57,371 nt of DNA from Alphaproteobacteria bacterium (GTDB lineage: Bacteria; Pseudomonadota; Alphaproteobacteria; Geminicoccales; Geminicoccaceae). The DNA lies in the NCBI GenBank assembly GCA_027045875.1, contig JALUAG010000041.1, forward strand, positions 1 to 57,371. The letters are read 5' to 3'. The notes below the pieces were generated by a model. It was not told the origin of the DNA. It saw nothing but the letters and a program-made list of their open reading frames with translations, and did not search any database. A program made the translations under genes and the position numbers. Positions 43,970 through 57,272 of this stretch are shown piece by piece (the stretch's first letter is position 1; each line of letters opens with the position of its first letter).

Positions 43970-45127
43970 TCAGAAGGGCAGCTTGCCGAAGTAGTGCTCG
44001 TAAGCGAGCTTGTAGTCGGCCTGGTTGTAGAACAGATAGCCCATGACCCGTTTGGCCCAGGCCTTCTGCGATTCCACCACCTTGTTGAAGAAGGGATCCT
44101 GGGTCAGCTCGCCGAGAACCTCGTCCCATGCCTTGAGCTGGGCCTCGAACACGTCCTTCGGCGTGCGGTACACCTCGACCCCGTATTCCTCCTGGAGCTT
44201 GATGAAGTCCTTGGAGTACTGATCCATGGCGGTGGCGTAGTTGGCCGTGTTGGCGGCCTCGGCGGCGTAGCGCAGGATCGCCTGGTGCTCGGCCGGCAGG
44301 CTGTTGTACTTCGTCTTGTTGAAGATGATCTCGAAGTACTCGTTGGCCTGATGGTAGCTGCCCATCATGTAGACCTTGCGGACGTCGTGGGCACCGAAGC
44401 GCATGTCCGAGGTCGGATTGTTGTACTCGAAGGCGTCGATCACGCCGCGCTCCAGGGCCGGCACGATCTCGCCGCCCGGCAGCTGCACCACCGACATGCC
44501 CAGCTTCTGCATCACCTTGGTGGCGAGGCCGACGGTGCGGTACTTGAGGCCCTTGAGATCGGCGGCGCTCTTCACCGGCTTCGAGAACCAGCCCAGCGGC
44601 TGGGTGGGCATCGGCATGCAGAAGAAGCCGACGAGATCGAGCCCCAGCATCTCGTGCAGCTCGTTGTAGAGCTCGAGGCCGCCGCCCTTGTAGATCCAGG
44701 ACAGCCCCTCGTGGGCGGTGAAGCCGAACACCGGTCCGGTCCCGAACAGCGAGGCCGCCGGATGCTTGCCGTACCAGTAGGCGGTCACCCAGTGACCGGC
44801 GTCGAGAATGCCGTCGTTGACCGCATCCATCACCGAGAAGGGCTTCACCACCGCGCCGGCCACCAGATACTCGATCTTGAGGCGGCCACCGGCCATCTCG
44901 TTGACCCGGTCCACGTATTCCATGGCGAAATCGTTGAAGATGTCGGTGGGGCCCCAGGCGCCCTGCATCTTCAGCACCACGGTCTGTGCCCGGCTGACGT
45001 TGGGCATCGCGATGGTGGCGGCACCGGCGGCCGCGGTGGTGGCGGCCGCGCGCTTCAGGAAGCGCCGGCGGCTCGCCTTCGAAGCCTTTTCGGCCCCGGG
45101 CTTCCCTACCTTCATGTGAACAGTCAT
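43970..45127 (-). CDS. TRAP transporter substrate-binding protein (DctP family)
   Basis: A 385-residue periplasmic binding protein with a twin-arginine signal (ASRRRFLKRAAATTAAAGAA, cleaved near VSRAQ). Mature start VVLKMQGAWGPTDIFNDFAM; TRAP signature LKGLKYRTVGLATKVMQKLG includes the ligand-pairing Arg; QLPGGEIVPALERGVIDAFE is also typical. It resembles the TakP/SmoM branch, like the other binding protein here, but the ligand is not known. ATG 45127 follows GGGAGG. First gene of the TRAP-amidase operon. Confidence 0.9.
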   Translation of the reverse strand: MTVHMKVGKPGAEKASKASRRRFLKRAAATTAAAGAATIAMPNVSRAQTVVLKMQGAWGPTDIFNDFAMEYVDRVNEMAGGRLKIEYLVAGAVVKPFSVMDAVNDGILDAGHWVTAYWYGKHPAASLFGTGPVFGFTAHEGLSWIYKGGGLELYNELHEMLGLDLVGFFCMPMPTQPLGWFSKPVKSAADLKGLKYRTVGLATKVMQKLGMSVVQLPGGEIVPALERGVIDAFEYNNPTSDMRFGAHDVRKVYMMGSYHQANEYFEIIFNKTKYNSLPAEHQAILRYAAEAANTANYATAMDQYSKDFIKLQEEYGVEVYRTPKDVFEAQLKAWDEVLGELTQDPFFNKVVESQKAWAKRVMGYLFYNQADYKLAYEHYFGKLPF

Positions 45128-45203
45128 CCTCTGGCCTCCCTCTGCTGTGCCAGTCGCGTTCGACAGTCCTTCTGTTAGCACAAAATCAACCGGAGACCAC
45201 AAT

Positions 45204-45258
45204 CGGCTGCGTTAGCCGGTCGCACTACCCGTCCGGGTAGCGCTGCACCCCGGGGTGC
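45204..45258. promoter_or_regulatory. Three successive palindromes in the TRAP/PhzF divergent control region
   Basis: CGGCT-gcgtt-AGCCG (45204-45218), CTACCCG-tc-CGGGTAG (45225-45240) and GCACCCC/GGGGTGC (45245-45258) follow one another with gaps of 6 and 4 bases. All are perfect. They sit between the divergent TRAP binding-protein and PhzF genes, about 80-130 bases from the TRAP start. Such clustering is expected for operator DNA; the cognate regulator is not encoded next to it. Confidence 0.55.
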
Positions 45259-45351
45259 GTTTTCGCCGCCCCCACCCGCCGCCGGCGTTCGCGATCTGTA
45301 CAGGGATCGCCGCAGCGGCTAGCGTCCGTGCTCCCGGCCGGAGAGTCTCGC

Positions 45352-46242
45352 GTGCGCTACTTCATTCTCGACGTGTTCGCCGACCGTCCCTTCGCGGGCA
45401 ATCCGCTGGCCGTGATCCCCGACGCCGTCGGTCTCGATGCGACGCTCATGCAGCGGGTGGCGGCGGAGTTCGGCTTCTCGGAAACCGCCTTCGTGTTCCC
45501 CGAAAAAGGCGGACCTTGGCGGGTCCGCATCTTCACCCCGGCGGCCGAACTCCCCTTCGCCGGCCATCCGCTGGTGGGAACCGCCTACGCCCTCGCCCGC
45601 TTCGGCTATCTGCCGGCCGAGCCCGCCGCTCCCGATCTGCCGCTGCGGGTGGCCGCCGGCTCGGTGGAGGCCCGGATCCGCTTCTTCGGCGAGCAGCCGG
45701 TCGGCGCGGAGTTCCCCGCGCCCGGCCGCTTCCTCCTCGGGGACCGCGCCGATCCGGCGCAGGTGGCGTGCCTGCTCGGGCTCGCGGAAGCCGATCTGTC
45801 GGCCACTGCCCCCCTGCCCTGCCGCGCCGGTCACGGGCTCGACTTCCTGATCGTGCGCCTCGCCGACGCCGACGCCCTGGGCCGGGCGGCCATCCGGGGC
45901 CCGCTGCCGCCGTCGCTGCTCGCCTGCGGACTCGCGAACGGAATCTATCTCTTCACCGACGGCGACGGGATCGAGGCCGACATCTTCGCCCGCATGTTCG
46001 CCCCCGCCCACGGCATCGCCGAGGATCCGGCGACCGGGAGCGCCGCCGCCACCCTCGCGGGCCTTCTCGCCCATCTCCATCCCGAGCCCGATTCCCTCCT
46101 GCGCTGGCGCATCGCCCAGGGGCGCGAGATGGGTCGGCCCGGTCTGATCGAGACCTTCGCCCGCAAGCGCGACGGCCATCTCGAGGAGGTGCGGATCGGC
46201 GGTCGCTGCGCCCTCGTGGCGGAGGGCGAACTGCTGCTCTGA
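45352..46242 (+). CDS. PhzF family isomerase/epimerase-like protein
   Basis: A 296-residue protein with the duplicated DapF-like fold of the PhzF family, whose members isomerise small metabolites. Marks: DVFADRPFAGNPLAVI, FSETAFVFPE with the acid corresponding to catalytic Glu, FTPAAELPFAGHPLVGTAYAL, and DPATGSAAATLAGLLA. GTG at 45352 is chosen because of GGAGAG seven bases upstream; an in-frame GTG at 45328 is the alternative. Single gene, divergent from the TRAP operon. Specific substrate unknown; phenazine genes are absent. Confidence 0.88.
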   Translation: MRYFILDVFADRPFAGNPLAVIPDAVGLDATLMQRVAAEFGFSETAFVFPEKGGPWRVRIFTPAAELPFAGHPLVGTAYALARFGYLPAEPAAPDLPLRVAAGSVEARIRFFGEQPVGAEFPAPGRFLLGDRADPAQVACLLGLAEADLSATAPLPCRAGHGLDFLIVRLADADALGRAAIRGPLPPSLLACGLANGIYLFTDGDGIEADIFARMFAPAHGIAEDPATGSAAATLAGLLAHLHPEPDSLLRWRIAQGREMGRPGLIETFARKRDGHLEEVRIGGRCALVAEGELLL

Positions 46243-46369
46243 GCCGCCGGCCCGGTCGAACGGCCCGAAACATTTCGCGACGGGGCCGCGCCCGAGCGTA
46301 CCGGGGAGCGTGTTCCGCCGGGATGGGACCCGACGGCTGGCCTCTCCGGGCCGTTCCACGTATCCGCGT

Positions 46370-46422
46370 ACGACTTTTTCCCTTATCGACGAGCCGGTTG
46401 CGCGGAAGAGGGATAAAGTCGT
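46370..46422. repeat. Long imperfect inverted repeat upstream of a small gene
   Basis: ACGACTTTTTCCC (46370-46382) and GGGATAAAGTCGT (46410-46422) pair at 12 of 13 positions with a 27-base spacer. The AT-rich arms contrast with the GC-rich surroundings. It lies 127 bp after the PhzF stop and ends 36 bp before the small gene at 46459, so it could be an operator, or a hairpin in the mRNA. Confidence 0.5.
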
Positions 46423-46458
46423 CTTAACCGAAGGTTTCCGCGAGCTGCGAGACGGCCG

Positions 46459-46686
46459 ATGACGATCGCCATCCAGATCTACCGCAACCCCCATGGCGAG
46501 GTGTTCTTCCGCACCTCGCGCACGGCCGGCCGCACGCGCGCCTTCCGGGTGGAGGCGGAGAGCCCGACCCATCTCGAGGACTGGCTGCGGCGCAACGGCT
46601 TCCGCACGCCCGAGGCGATGCGTGGGGCGGGGTTCGCGCCCGTTTCCGATCGGACAACACACGCCGACCGTCTCCCGGCGGGTTGA
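46459..46686 (+). CDS. Small hypothetical protein
   Basis: A 75-residue reading frame of unknown function: MTIAIQIYRNPHGEVFFRTS, then Arg-rich strands (TAGRTRAFRVEAESPTHLED) and a helix WLRRNGFRTPEAM. The third codon positions are strongly G/C through residue 58, as in neighbouring genes, which argues that it is real; the last 15 codons lose this bias, so the true end may have shifted or decayed. No clear ribosome site. No family recognised. It could also be an unexpressed relic. Confidence 0.5.
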   Translation: MTIAIQIYRNPHGEVFFRTSRTAGRTRAFRVEAESPTHLEDWLRRNGFRTPEAMRGAGFAPVSDRTTHADRLPAG

Positions 46687-47583
46687 CGCCCCGCCGACAG
46701 GCGGCGGATGGCCGCGCCGACGGCCCACCGGGACGTCACCGGCGGCCGGAGGCGGCGACGGCGCCGGCCGCCTCGGGCAAAGCGCGCATCGCCCTTTCCT
46801 CCATCCCCGACCCGCCCCCAGTTCACCCGCGCAGGTCGGGGAGTCGAGCTCAACCGCTTCCGGGATGGCGGGAACGCCCCGAAGATCGCCGAAACGAACT
46901 CGGAGGCACCTCGCGGAGAGAAATATCGAAGGCTGTTCGCCTCCGCAGCGCAGGAGATGTTCGGTGGAGGACATACCCGTGTTCGGGGCGACTGTTACTG
47001 GGATCCCAGAAGGACGAAGGAAGTCGATTTTCGAGGCACGGTGATCACGTCTCGCGATCGTGCCGTAAGGGATAGCGACACCTGTGTTGGTGGTGCGGAA
47101 GCTGTTCGGGTGGCATGGTGGATCCGTTGTCCGCTGCCGAACAGCGAGGGGTTCGAGCCGCTGTCCGAAGAGGGGAAAATGTTCGCTTCCTGCCCCTCCA
47201 CTGCCGAGGTCATGGGAGCGAATCCCAATTCGTGCGTTCGAAATGCACAGGGTCTCCCGACACAGGTCGCCGCACTTCTCAGGAGCCCTCCTCCGTGCTC
47301 CGAGAAGTTCGTCGAACAGAAATCGAAATGAGCTCGACAGACGTCAGATAGTGTAAAGAGGCTCGTGCGCTCGCAAGCCGGCAGGGCGCCGGTCCGGCTA
47401 CAGCGAGTCGGGACACGGGCGCGAAACGCGCTCGCCGAGCGAGCTCGTTCGGTCGACCCCGGCGAACGGCGGCGCATGTCCCGAGGCGCGCATCGGAGGG
47501 CGCCTCGGTGCGGGAGCGTGAGAGGTGGGATGCGGCCTGTCAAGCGAGCGCGGGCCGGCCTTTCGCCGCATCCGCGACCGCCG
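46687..47583. other. About 0.9 kb gene-free block of lower GC content downstream of gyrB
   Basis: No convincing gene was found on either strand. From about 46,850 to 47,345 sampled 60-base lines are 55-62% G+C, against about 70% around them. Open frames here (plus 46708-47331, minus 46995-47543) lack ribosome sites and codon bias. The right part contains a stable hairpin, CCGAGGCGC (47481-47489) with GCGCCTCGG (47500-47508), which may end the gyrB transcript. The block may hold an unrecognised RNA, a decayed insertion or foreign DNA. Confidence 0.55.
47481..47508 (-). terminator. Possible terminator hairpin downstream of gyrB
   Basis: A perfect 9-bp stem, CCGAGGCGC / GCGCCTCGG, with a 10-base loop, located about 75 bases after the gyrB stop. 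There is no T-tract; function as a terminator is uncertain. Confidence 0.35.
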
Positions 47584-51153
<3,570 letters not shown>

Positions 51154-51154
<1 letters not shown>

Positions 51155-52278
51155 CACACCCGCATGGGCATCAGGACATAGAGCGTGCTGCTGTCGGCCG
51201 GATCGCGCAAGACCGTCGGTGCCGCCGGCGAAGTCATCTCCATGCGGACCTGCTCGCCCTCGATTTCTCCAAGGATGTCCAATATATAGCGCGCATTGAA
51301 GCCAATTTCGAGGGGCTCGCCGGAATATTCCACATCGAGTTCCTCGACCGCTCGTCCGGCTTCCGCGCTGACCGCCGAGATGGTCACCTGGCCGGGGGCG
51401 AAGCCGAGCTTCACCGCCCGCGTGCGCTCGGTGGAGATGGTGCTCACCCGGTCCACCGCATCCTTGAAGGCGCGCACCTCCATGACCGCCACCCGGTCGG
51501 TGTCCTCGGGCTTGGGGATCACCCGCTCGTAGTCGGGAAACGGCCCGTCGATCAGCCGCGAGACCAGCACCGCGCGGTCGATGATGCAGCGCATGCGGTT
51601 GGGGGAGACGTTGAGTTCGATCTCCGCCTCGCTCTCGCCGAGGAGCTTTCTGAGCTCGTTGACCGTCTTGCGGGGAACGATGATGGGCGGCAGGGATTGG
51701 GCGCCTTCCGGCAGCGCCACCTCGACCCGCGCCAGCCGGTGGCCGTCGGTGGCCACTCCGCGCAGCACGCCCGCGGCCCCCGCGGCCAGGGGGTGCATGT
51801 GGATGCCGTTCAGATAGTAACGGGTCTCCTCGGTGGAGATGGCGAAGCGGGTCTTGTCGATCAGCCGCGCGAGATCGGCGGCCGGCATGGTGAAGCCGAT
51901 GTCGAGCCCGTCCTCGCCGAGGGGCGGAAATTCCTCGGCCGGCAGCGTGGGAAGCTGGAACACCGAGCGCGCCGCCCTGAGCTCGAGCTCCTTGCCGTCG
52001 GGCGGCTGGGCGAGCTCCACCTCGCAGCCCTCCGGCAGCTTGCGCACGATCTCGAACAGCAGATGGGCGGCCACCGTGGTGGCGCCGGGTTCGCGGATCT
52101 CCGCCGTCTCGCGGGTGGCCAGCGCGAGATCGAGATCGGTGGCGGCCAGGCTGAGCTCGCCATCCCCGGTCTCCAGCTTGACGTTGGCGAGAATCGGGAT
52201 GGTAGTCCGCCGCTCGACCACGTTCTGGACATGGGACAGGGATCGGAGGAGGGCGCTGCGCTCGATGGAAAGCTTCAT
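51154..52278 (-). CDS. dnaN: DNA polymerase III beta subunit (sliding clamp)
   Basis: A 374-residue clamp with three repeated domains. [20 protein letters not shown] and [16 protein letters not shown] are typical at the start; [12 protein letters not shown] lies in the middle, and the end VLMPMRV closes the peptide-binding pocket. It follows dnaA after 134 bp and overlaps recF, the usual order in alphaproteobacterial dnaA operons. Confidence 0.97.
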
Positions 52279-52412
52279 GGGTCGTCCGGTTCCTCTGACG
52301 TCCGGGACCGGCGGTGGCCGCCGGTCGCCCCCGACGCGACCGCCGGGGCGCGAACGCTAGCAGAAAACATCTCCCGCGTTGAGCCGGATTCTGCCGCGGG
52401 CGGCGGCGATCC

Positions 52413-53804
52413 TCAGCTCTGCAGACGCCGCCTGAGGACCTCGACGTCCTCGGCCAGGCTCCGGTCCTCCTCGCACAGCCGCTCGATCTGGCGGATGGCG
52501 TGCATGACGGTGGTGTGGTCCCGGTTGCCGAAGCGCTTGCCGATCTCCGGCAGCGAGCGGGTGGTGAGCTGCTTGGCCAGATACATCGCCACCTGCCGCG
52601 GCCGCGCCACCGCCCGCGCCCGGCGGCTGGAGCTCATGTCCGCCATGCGGATGCCGTAATGCTCCACCACCGCCCGCTGGATCTCCTCGATCGTCACCCG
52701 CCGGTCGTGGGCGCGCAGCAGGTCCTTGAGCACCTCGCGCGCGGTGTCGATGGAAATCGGCCGGCCGCTGAAGGAGGCGTGATGGACGATGCGGTTGAGG
52801 GCCCCCTCGAGCTCGCGGACGTTGCTCGTGATGCGGGCGGCGAGGAACTCCATCACCCGCACCGGCACCTCGACCCCGAGCTTCTCGGCCTTGGTCTGGA
52901 GGATGCCGAGGCGCAGCTCGTAGGTGGTGGGATGGATGTCGGCGACGAGCCCCCAGCCGAGGCGCGAGCGGATGCGCTCCTCGAGGCCGGAGAGATCGGC
53001 CGGGCTGCGGTCGGCGGAAATGACGATCTGGCGGCCGCGGTCGACGAGGGCGTTGAAGGTGTGGAAGAACTCCTCCTGGGTGCTCTCCTTGCCGCTGATG
53101 AACTGCACGTCGTCGACCATCAAGACGTCGACCGAGCGGAACAGCTCCTTGAAGGACATGGTGTCCTTGCGGCGCAGCGCCCGCACGAACTGGTACATGA
53201 ACTTCTCGGCCGAGAGGTAGACCACCCGCCGGCCGGGCGTCACCTCGCGGATGCGCCAGCCGATGGCGTGCATGAGATGGGTCTTGCCGAGGCCGACCCC
53301 GCCGTAGAGGAACAGCGGGTTGAAGGGCGGGCTCGGCGAGGCGGCCACCTTCTCGGCGGCGGCGACGGCGAATTCGTTGGGCTTGCCGACCACGAAGCTG
53401 TCGAAGGTAAAGCGGGGATCGAGGCGGGCGCCCATGTCCTCGAACTCGGGCGCCACCTCGCCCGGTTCGCAGCCGGCGGACGCCACCGCCGAAACCGCCG
53501 GCCGGGCCGCGTCCGCCGCCGGGGCCGGCGGCGTGCGCGCCTCGGGCGGCCGCACGCTGAGGGCGATCGAACGCACCGCCGGATTGACCCCCGCCCACAT
53601 GGAGCGGATGCGGTCGCCGTAGTGGGCGACGATCCAGTCGCGCATGAACTGGGTGGGCACCGTCATCACCACCCGGTCGCCCTCGAGCCGGCTCACCTCG
53701 AGGGGCTTGAGCCAGGTGCCGAAGGCGGTGTCTCCGAACTCGGCGCGCAACATTTCGCGAACCCGGGCCCACTGCGCCTGCAGATCGCTCGACGGCGAAA
53801 TCAT
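52413..53804 (-). CDS. dnaA: Chromosomal replication initiator protein DnaA
   Basis: A 463-residue initiator. Domain I is about residues 1-85 ([20 protein letters not shown]), domain II a Pro/Ala linker, domain III the AAA+ ATPase with [18 protein letters not shown] and [20 protein letters not shown], and domain IV the DNA-binding part with [23 protein letters not shown] 53804 is chosen (GAGG five bases upstream); a TTG at 53828 has less support. First gene of the replication operon; no clustered DnaA boxes were found upstream. Confidence 0.96.
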   Translation of the reverse strand: MISPSSDLQAQWARVREMLRAEFGDTAFGTWLKPLEVSRLEGDRVVMTVPTQFMRDWIVAHYGDRIRSMWAGVNPAVRSIALSVRPPEARTPPAPAADAARPAVSAVASAGCEPGEVAPEFEDMGARLDPRFTFDSFVVGKPNEFAVAAAEKVAASPSPPFNPLFLYGGVGLGKTHLMHAIGWRIREVTPGRRVVYLSAEKFMYQFVRALRRKDTMSFKELFRSVDVLMVDDVQFISGKESTQEEFFHTFNALVDRGRQIVISADRSPADLSGLEERIRSRLGWGLVADIHPTTYELRLGILQTKAEKLGVEVPVRVMEFLAARITSNVRELEGALNRIVHHASFSGRPISIDTAREVLKDLLRAHDRRVTIEEIQRAVVEHYGIRMADMSSSRRARAVARPRQVAMYLAKQLTTRSLPEIGKRFGNRDHTTVMHAIRQIERLCEEDRSLAEDVEVLRRRLQS

Positions 53805-54263
53805 TCCAACCTCGGATGGCACGCCCAATCGACCTCCCGTCGCATCCGCGCTGCATCCCCGAACCGGACCGGCGCCCGTTCGCCACCCGCCGACCGCCCC
53901 CGCCGGAGCCCCTCATTCCCGCCTCGGCCATCCTCCGCGGGGATGCGCTCCCCGTCTGGCGAATACTTGCGGTTACCGCCCTTCCCGGATCATTTCAGCA
54001 ATGAAACGATACGAGAACTTGGCGCACCACTGGGACGTCGATGCCGAAAAGAGAGCCGAGTTCCGAACCTGGCAGGCGGGCTCGAAAGCCATCGCGAAGG
54101 GTAAACGGGGCCTCGAAACCTGACAAGGGGATCGAACCGCGAACGAGGTTTTTCGCGTTATGGTTGAAATCCCTCGTGCGACGGATCAACGAACGACGGC
54201 GTCCGCCCACGCGCCCGACCCCGCCGCCGGGGGCGGCCCGTTCCGTCCCTCCCGACGCCCCGT
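53805..54263. other. Region between rpsT and dnaA
   Basis: These 459 bases should hold the dnaA promoter and rpsT terminator, but neither is clear. Searching by eye for TTATCCACA-like DnaA boxes gave only partial matches (TGATCCGTC and TGATCCGGG on the minus strand). A short inverted repeat TTTCA-gcaa-TGAAA lies at 53993-54006. A plus-strand frame of 40 codons from 54001 has no ribosome site. No gene is supported. Confidence 0.5.
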
Positions 54264-54548
54264 TCAGGCGCCGGCGCCCTCCGGGCGGGTCAGCATCTTC
54301 ACCCGCCGCGCCAGGCGGGAGATCTTGCGCGCCGCCGTGTTGATGTGCAGCACGCCCTTGCCGACCCCCTTGCGCAGCTCCGATTCCGCCTTGACGAAGG
54401 CGGCGCGGGCGGCCTCCGGATCGCCGGCGGCGATCGCCTCCTCGGCCCGGCGCACGAAGGTCCGGATGCGGGTCTTGCGACTGCGGTTGCGCAGCGTCCG
54501 CTTGATGGTCTGGCGGACGCGCTTCTTGGCGGAGCGGCTGTGTGCCAC
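54264..54548 (-). CDS. rpsT: 30S ribosomal protein S20
   Basis: A 94-residue basic helical protein binding the 5' domain and h44 of 16S r[23 protein letters not shown] and [20 protein letters not shown] are standard. The start is GTG at 54548 (AHSRSAKK follows the initiator), with GAGAGG upstream. It lies between the enoyl-CoA hydratase gene and dnaA, the usual alphaproteobacterial place. Confidence 0.96.
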   Translation of the reverse strand: MAHSRSAKKRVRQTIKRTLRNRSRKTRIRTFVRRAEEAIAAGDPEAARAAFVKAESELRKGVGKGVLHINTAARKISRLARRVKMLTRPEGAGA

Positions 54549-54635
54549 GGATGTCCTCTCGTTCCGTTGCCGGCGCGGACCTATAGACCCCGGCCGCGGC
54601 CGCGTCAATCGCGCCCGGCCACCGCCGTCCGGGGG

Positions 54636-55409
54636 TCAGCGGTCCCGGAAATTGGGATTGCGTTTCTCGGCGAACGCCACCATGCCCTCGCTGCGGTCCT
54701 CGGTGGCGAAGGTGGAATAGAACACCCGGCGCTCGAAAAGCAAGCCCTCGGCGAGGGTGGTCTCGAACGCCCGGTTCACCGCCTCCTTGGCGATCTGCAC
54801 CATGGGCTGCGACTTGGCGGCGATGCTCTCGGCGAGCTTCATCGCCTCCTCGAGCAGATCGGCGACCGGCACCACTCGGCTCACGAGATTGGCGCGCTCC
54901 GCCTCCTCCGCCGACATCATGCGCCCGGTGAGCACCATTTCCATCGCCTTGGACTTGCCCACCGCCCGGGTCAGCCGCTGGGTGCCGCCGGCGCCGGGAA
55001 TGGTGCCGAGATTGATCTCCGGCTGGCCGAACTTGGCGTTGTCGGCGGCGATGATGATGTCGCACATCATGGCGAGCTCGCAGCCGCCGCCCAGGGCATA
55101 GCCGGCGACGGCGGCGATGATCGGCTTCTTGCGCCGGGCGACGCGCTGCCAAGGGGCGATGAAATCGCTCCGGAACGCGTCCATGAAGTCCATCGCCATC
55201 ATTTCCTTGATGTCGGCGCCGGCGGCGAAGGCCTTGTCGGAACCGGTGAGCACCATCACAGCGACCGCCGGGTCGGCCTCGAAGGCGTCGAGGGCGGCGT
55301 TGAGCTCGGCAACGAGCTGGCTGTTGAGGGCGTTCAGGGCCTTGGGCCGGTTGAGCGTCACCAGGCCGACGCGGCCGCGCTGCTCGACCAGTATCGTCTC
55401 GTACGCCAT
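54636..55409 (-). CDS. Enoyl-CoA hydratase
   Basis: A 257-residue crotonase adding water to enoyl-CoA in beta-oxidation. Oxyanion-hole segments [13 protein letters not shown] and [14 protein letters not shown] and the two catalytic glutamates in [20 protein letters not shown] are present, so hydratase activity is likely. Length fits short-chain enoyl-CoA hydratase (ECHS1/FadB1-like). The ending [20 protein letters not shown] is typical. It sits between mutM and rpsT on the same strand, 150 bp after mutM. Confidence 0.92.
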   Translation of the reverse strand: MAYETILVEQRGRVGLVTLNRPKALNALNSQLVAELNAALDAFEADPAVAVMVLTGSDKAFAAGADIKEMMAMDFMDAFRSDFIAPWQRVARRKKPIIAAVAGYALGGGCELAMMCDIIIAADNAKFGQPEINLGTIPGAGGTQRLTRAVGKSKAMEMVLTGRMMSAEEAERANLVSRVVPVADLLEEAMKLAESIAAKSQPMVQIAKEAVNRAFETTLAEGLLFERRVFYSTFATEDRSEGMVAFAEKRNPNFRDR

Positions 55410-55559
55410 GGCGTATCCTCCTCGTGGCCCGCGCTCGGGCTGGGTGTCCCCGCGGACCCCTTGATCATGGCTCGCATGTCTCGACGGCCGCCGGAGCCGG
55501 CGGCGCGAAGGCGGCGCGGTTTAACACCAGGCGACCGCCGGCCGTCCAGCCCCCGCGGA

Positions 55560-56375
55560 TCAGCGCTGACAGCGGTTACAGAAAAAGGTGGAACGGCCCG
55601 CTTGGACAATGCGTCGCACCGGCCTCCCGCAGCGGGGGCAGGGTTCCCCCTCGCGTCCGTAGACCCGGAAATCGTTCTGGAAATTGCCCAGCCGGCCGTC
55701 GGCGCCGACATAGTCCCGGAGCGAGGAGCCGCCGGCGGCGATCGCCTCTTCGAGCACCGTCACGATCGCACGCGCGAGGCGGGCGCAGCGCCGGGGGCCG
55801 AGATCGCCGGCCCGCCGCCGCGGCGAGATCCCCGCCCGGAACAGCGCCTCGCAGGCGTAGATGTTGCCGATGCCGGCCACCAGCCGCTGATCGAGGAGCG
55901 CCGCCTTGACGTCGCAGCGGCGACCGGCGAACCGGCGGTGCAGCAGCGCGCCGTCGAAGGCCGGCGACAGCGGCTCGATGCCCAGCCCGGCGAGCCTCGG
56001 ATGCCGGTCGAGTGCCTCCCGCCGGGCCAGGAGCAGGAGGCCGAAGCGCCGCGGATCGACGAAACGCAGGACGGTGCCGCCCTCGCAGTGGAAGGTGAGA
56101 TGCTCGTGGCGGCCGCCGGACGGACCGTCGAAGAGGAGCCGGCCCGACATCCCGAGATGGAGGAGCAGGCTCTCCGGTTGGTCCAGATGAATGATGATGT
56201 ATTTCGCGCGTCGCGCGAAATCGACCATGTGTCGGCCGTTCACCTTCCGTTCCAGATCGGCCGGCAGCGGCTCCCGCAGGCGGTCGACACGGCGTTCGAA
56301 TCGCAGGATGCGGCGTCCGCGCAGCCGGGCCGCGAGGGCGCGCATGGTGGTCTCGACTTCGGGCAGCTCGGGCAC
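55560..56375 (-). CDS. mutM: Formamidopyrimidine-DNA glycosylase
   Basis: A 271-residue bifunctional glycosylase/lyase removing 8-oxoguanine. The catalytic N-terminal proline follows the initiator ([13 protein letters not shown]). [11 protein letters not shown] carries the conserved lesion-site loop; [18 protein letters not shown] is the helix-two-turn-helix; and the zinc finger has [10 protein letters not shown] with CNRCQR at the end. Start is GTG at 56375. Divergent from ubiE, 93 bp apart. Confidence 0.96.
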   Translation of the reverse strand: MPELPEVETTMRALAARLRGRRILRFERRVDRLREPLPADLERKVNGRHMVDFARRAKYIIIHLDQPESLLLHLGMSGRLLFDGPSGGRHEHLTFHCEGGTVLRFVDPRRFGLLLLARREALDRHPRLAGLGIEPLSPAFDGALLHRRFAGRRCDVKAALLDQRLVAGIGNIYACEALFRAGISPRRRAGDLGPRRCARLARAIVTVLEEAIAAGGSSLRDYVGADGRLGNFQNDFRVYGREGEPCPRCGRPVRRIVQAGRSTFFCNRCQR

Positions 56376-56468
56376 CGGGTACGGGTCTCCTCCGGACGGC
56401 GGGTTGCCGGAGCCCCGGCCCTCGCCTACAAGGCGTGGCGGCGCTCCGCCTGCAGCACTGGTACTGGC

Positions 56469-57263
56469 ATGGACGAGGGATCACGCACAAGCCGGCGGAC
56501 GGCCGCCGTCTCCGCCGTCGAGGAGCTCGCCCGGTCCTTCGGCGAGACGCCCGTCGATCCGGCCGAGAAGGCGCGGCGGGTGCGCGAGGTCTTCGCCCGC
56601 GTGGCGCGGCGCTACGACCTCATGAACGATCTCATGAGCGCCGGCATCCACCGGCTGTGGAAGGAGGCGCTGATCGACTGGCTCTATCCGCAGCCGGGCA
56701 TGCACCTCCTCGATCTCGCCGGCGGCACCGGCGATGTCGCCTTCCGGCTGCTGCAGCGGCTCGACGGCGCCGCCCGCGTCACCCTCTGCGACATCAATCC
56801 GGACATGCTGGGCGTGGGCCGCGACCGCGCCCTCGACCGCGGCTGGTTCGCGGAGATCGACTGGGTCGCCGGCGACGCCGAGGCGCTGCCCTTCCCCGAC
56901 CGCCGCTTCGACGCGGTCACGATCGCCTTCGGCATCCGCAACGTCACCCGCATCGACCGGGCGCTCGCCGAGATCCGGCGGGTGCTGAGACCGGGCGGAC
57001 GTTTCCTGTGTCTCGAATTCTCGCGCGTCGTGGTGCCCCTCCTCGACCGCCTCTACGACGCCTATTCCTTCTCCGTGGTGCCGTTCCTCGGGCGGGTGGT
57101 GGCCGAGGACGAGGAGAGCTACCGCTACCTCGTCGAGAGCATCCGCCGTTTCCCCGACCAGCCCACCTTCGCCGAGCTCATTTCCGCGGCGGGCTTCGCC
57201 AACGTCTCCTGGCGCAACCTCTCGACCGGCATCGCCGCCATCCATTCGGGCTGGCGGATCTGA
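56469..57263 (+). CDS. ubiE: Ubiquinone/menaquinone C-methyltransferase UbiE
   Basis: A 264-residue SAM-dependent C-methyltransferase of the ubiquinone pathway. [20 protein letters not shown], the SAM motif [36 protein letters not shown] and the C-terminal [17 protein letters not shown] match the family. ATG 56469 gives about 25 extra N-terminal residues compared with the shortest homologues. ubiB starts 9 bp after the stop. Confidence 0.95.
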   Translation: MDEGSRTSRRTAAVSAVEELARSFGETPVDPAEKARRVREVFARVARRYDLMNDLMSAGIHRLWKEALIDWLYPQPGMHLLDLAGGTGDVAFRLLQRLDGAARVTLCDINPDMLGVGRDRALDRGWFAEIDWVAGDAEALPFPDRRFDAVTIAFGIRNVTRIDRALAEIRRVLRPGGRFLCLEFSRVVVPLLDRLYDAYSFSVVPFLGRVVAEDEESYRYLVESIRRFPDQPTFAELISAAGFANVSWRNLSTGIAAIHSGWRI

Positions 57264-57272
57264 GCGCCGGCG

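Noticed and set aside
47140-47165. GGTTCGAGCC, resembling a tRNA T-loop
   Set aside because: No acceptor stem, D-arm or anticodon arm can be built around it; it only forms a short hairpin ACAGCG/CGCTGT.
46708-47331. 207-codon plus-strand frame in the gene-free block
   Set aside because: No ribosome site, no third-position GC bias, Arg/Cys-rich product without recognisable motifs.
46995-47543. 182-codon minus-strand frame in the gene-free block
   Set aside because: Composition looks random, no ribosome site and no family resemblance.
54001-54123. 40-codon plus-strand frame upstream of dnaA
   Set aside because: No ribosome site, not GC-biased at third positions, and lies in the expected dnaA leader.
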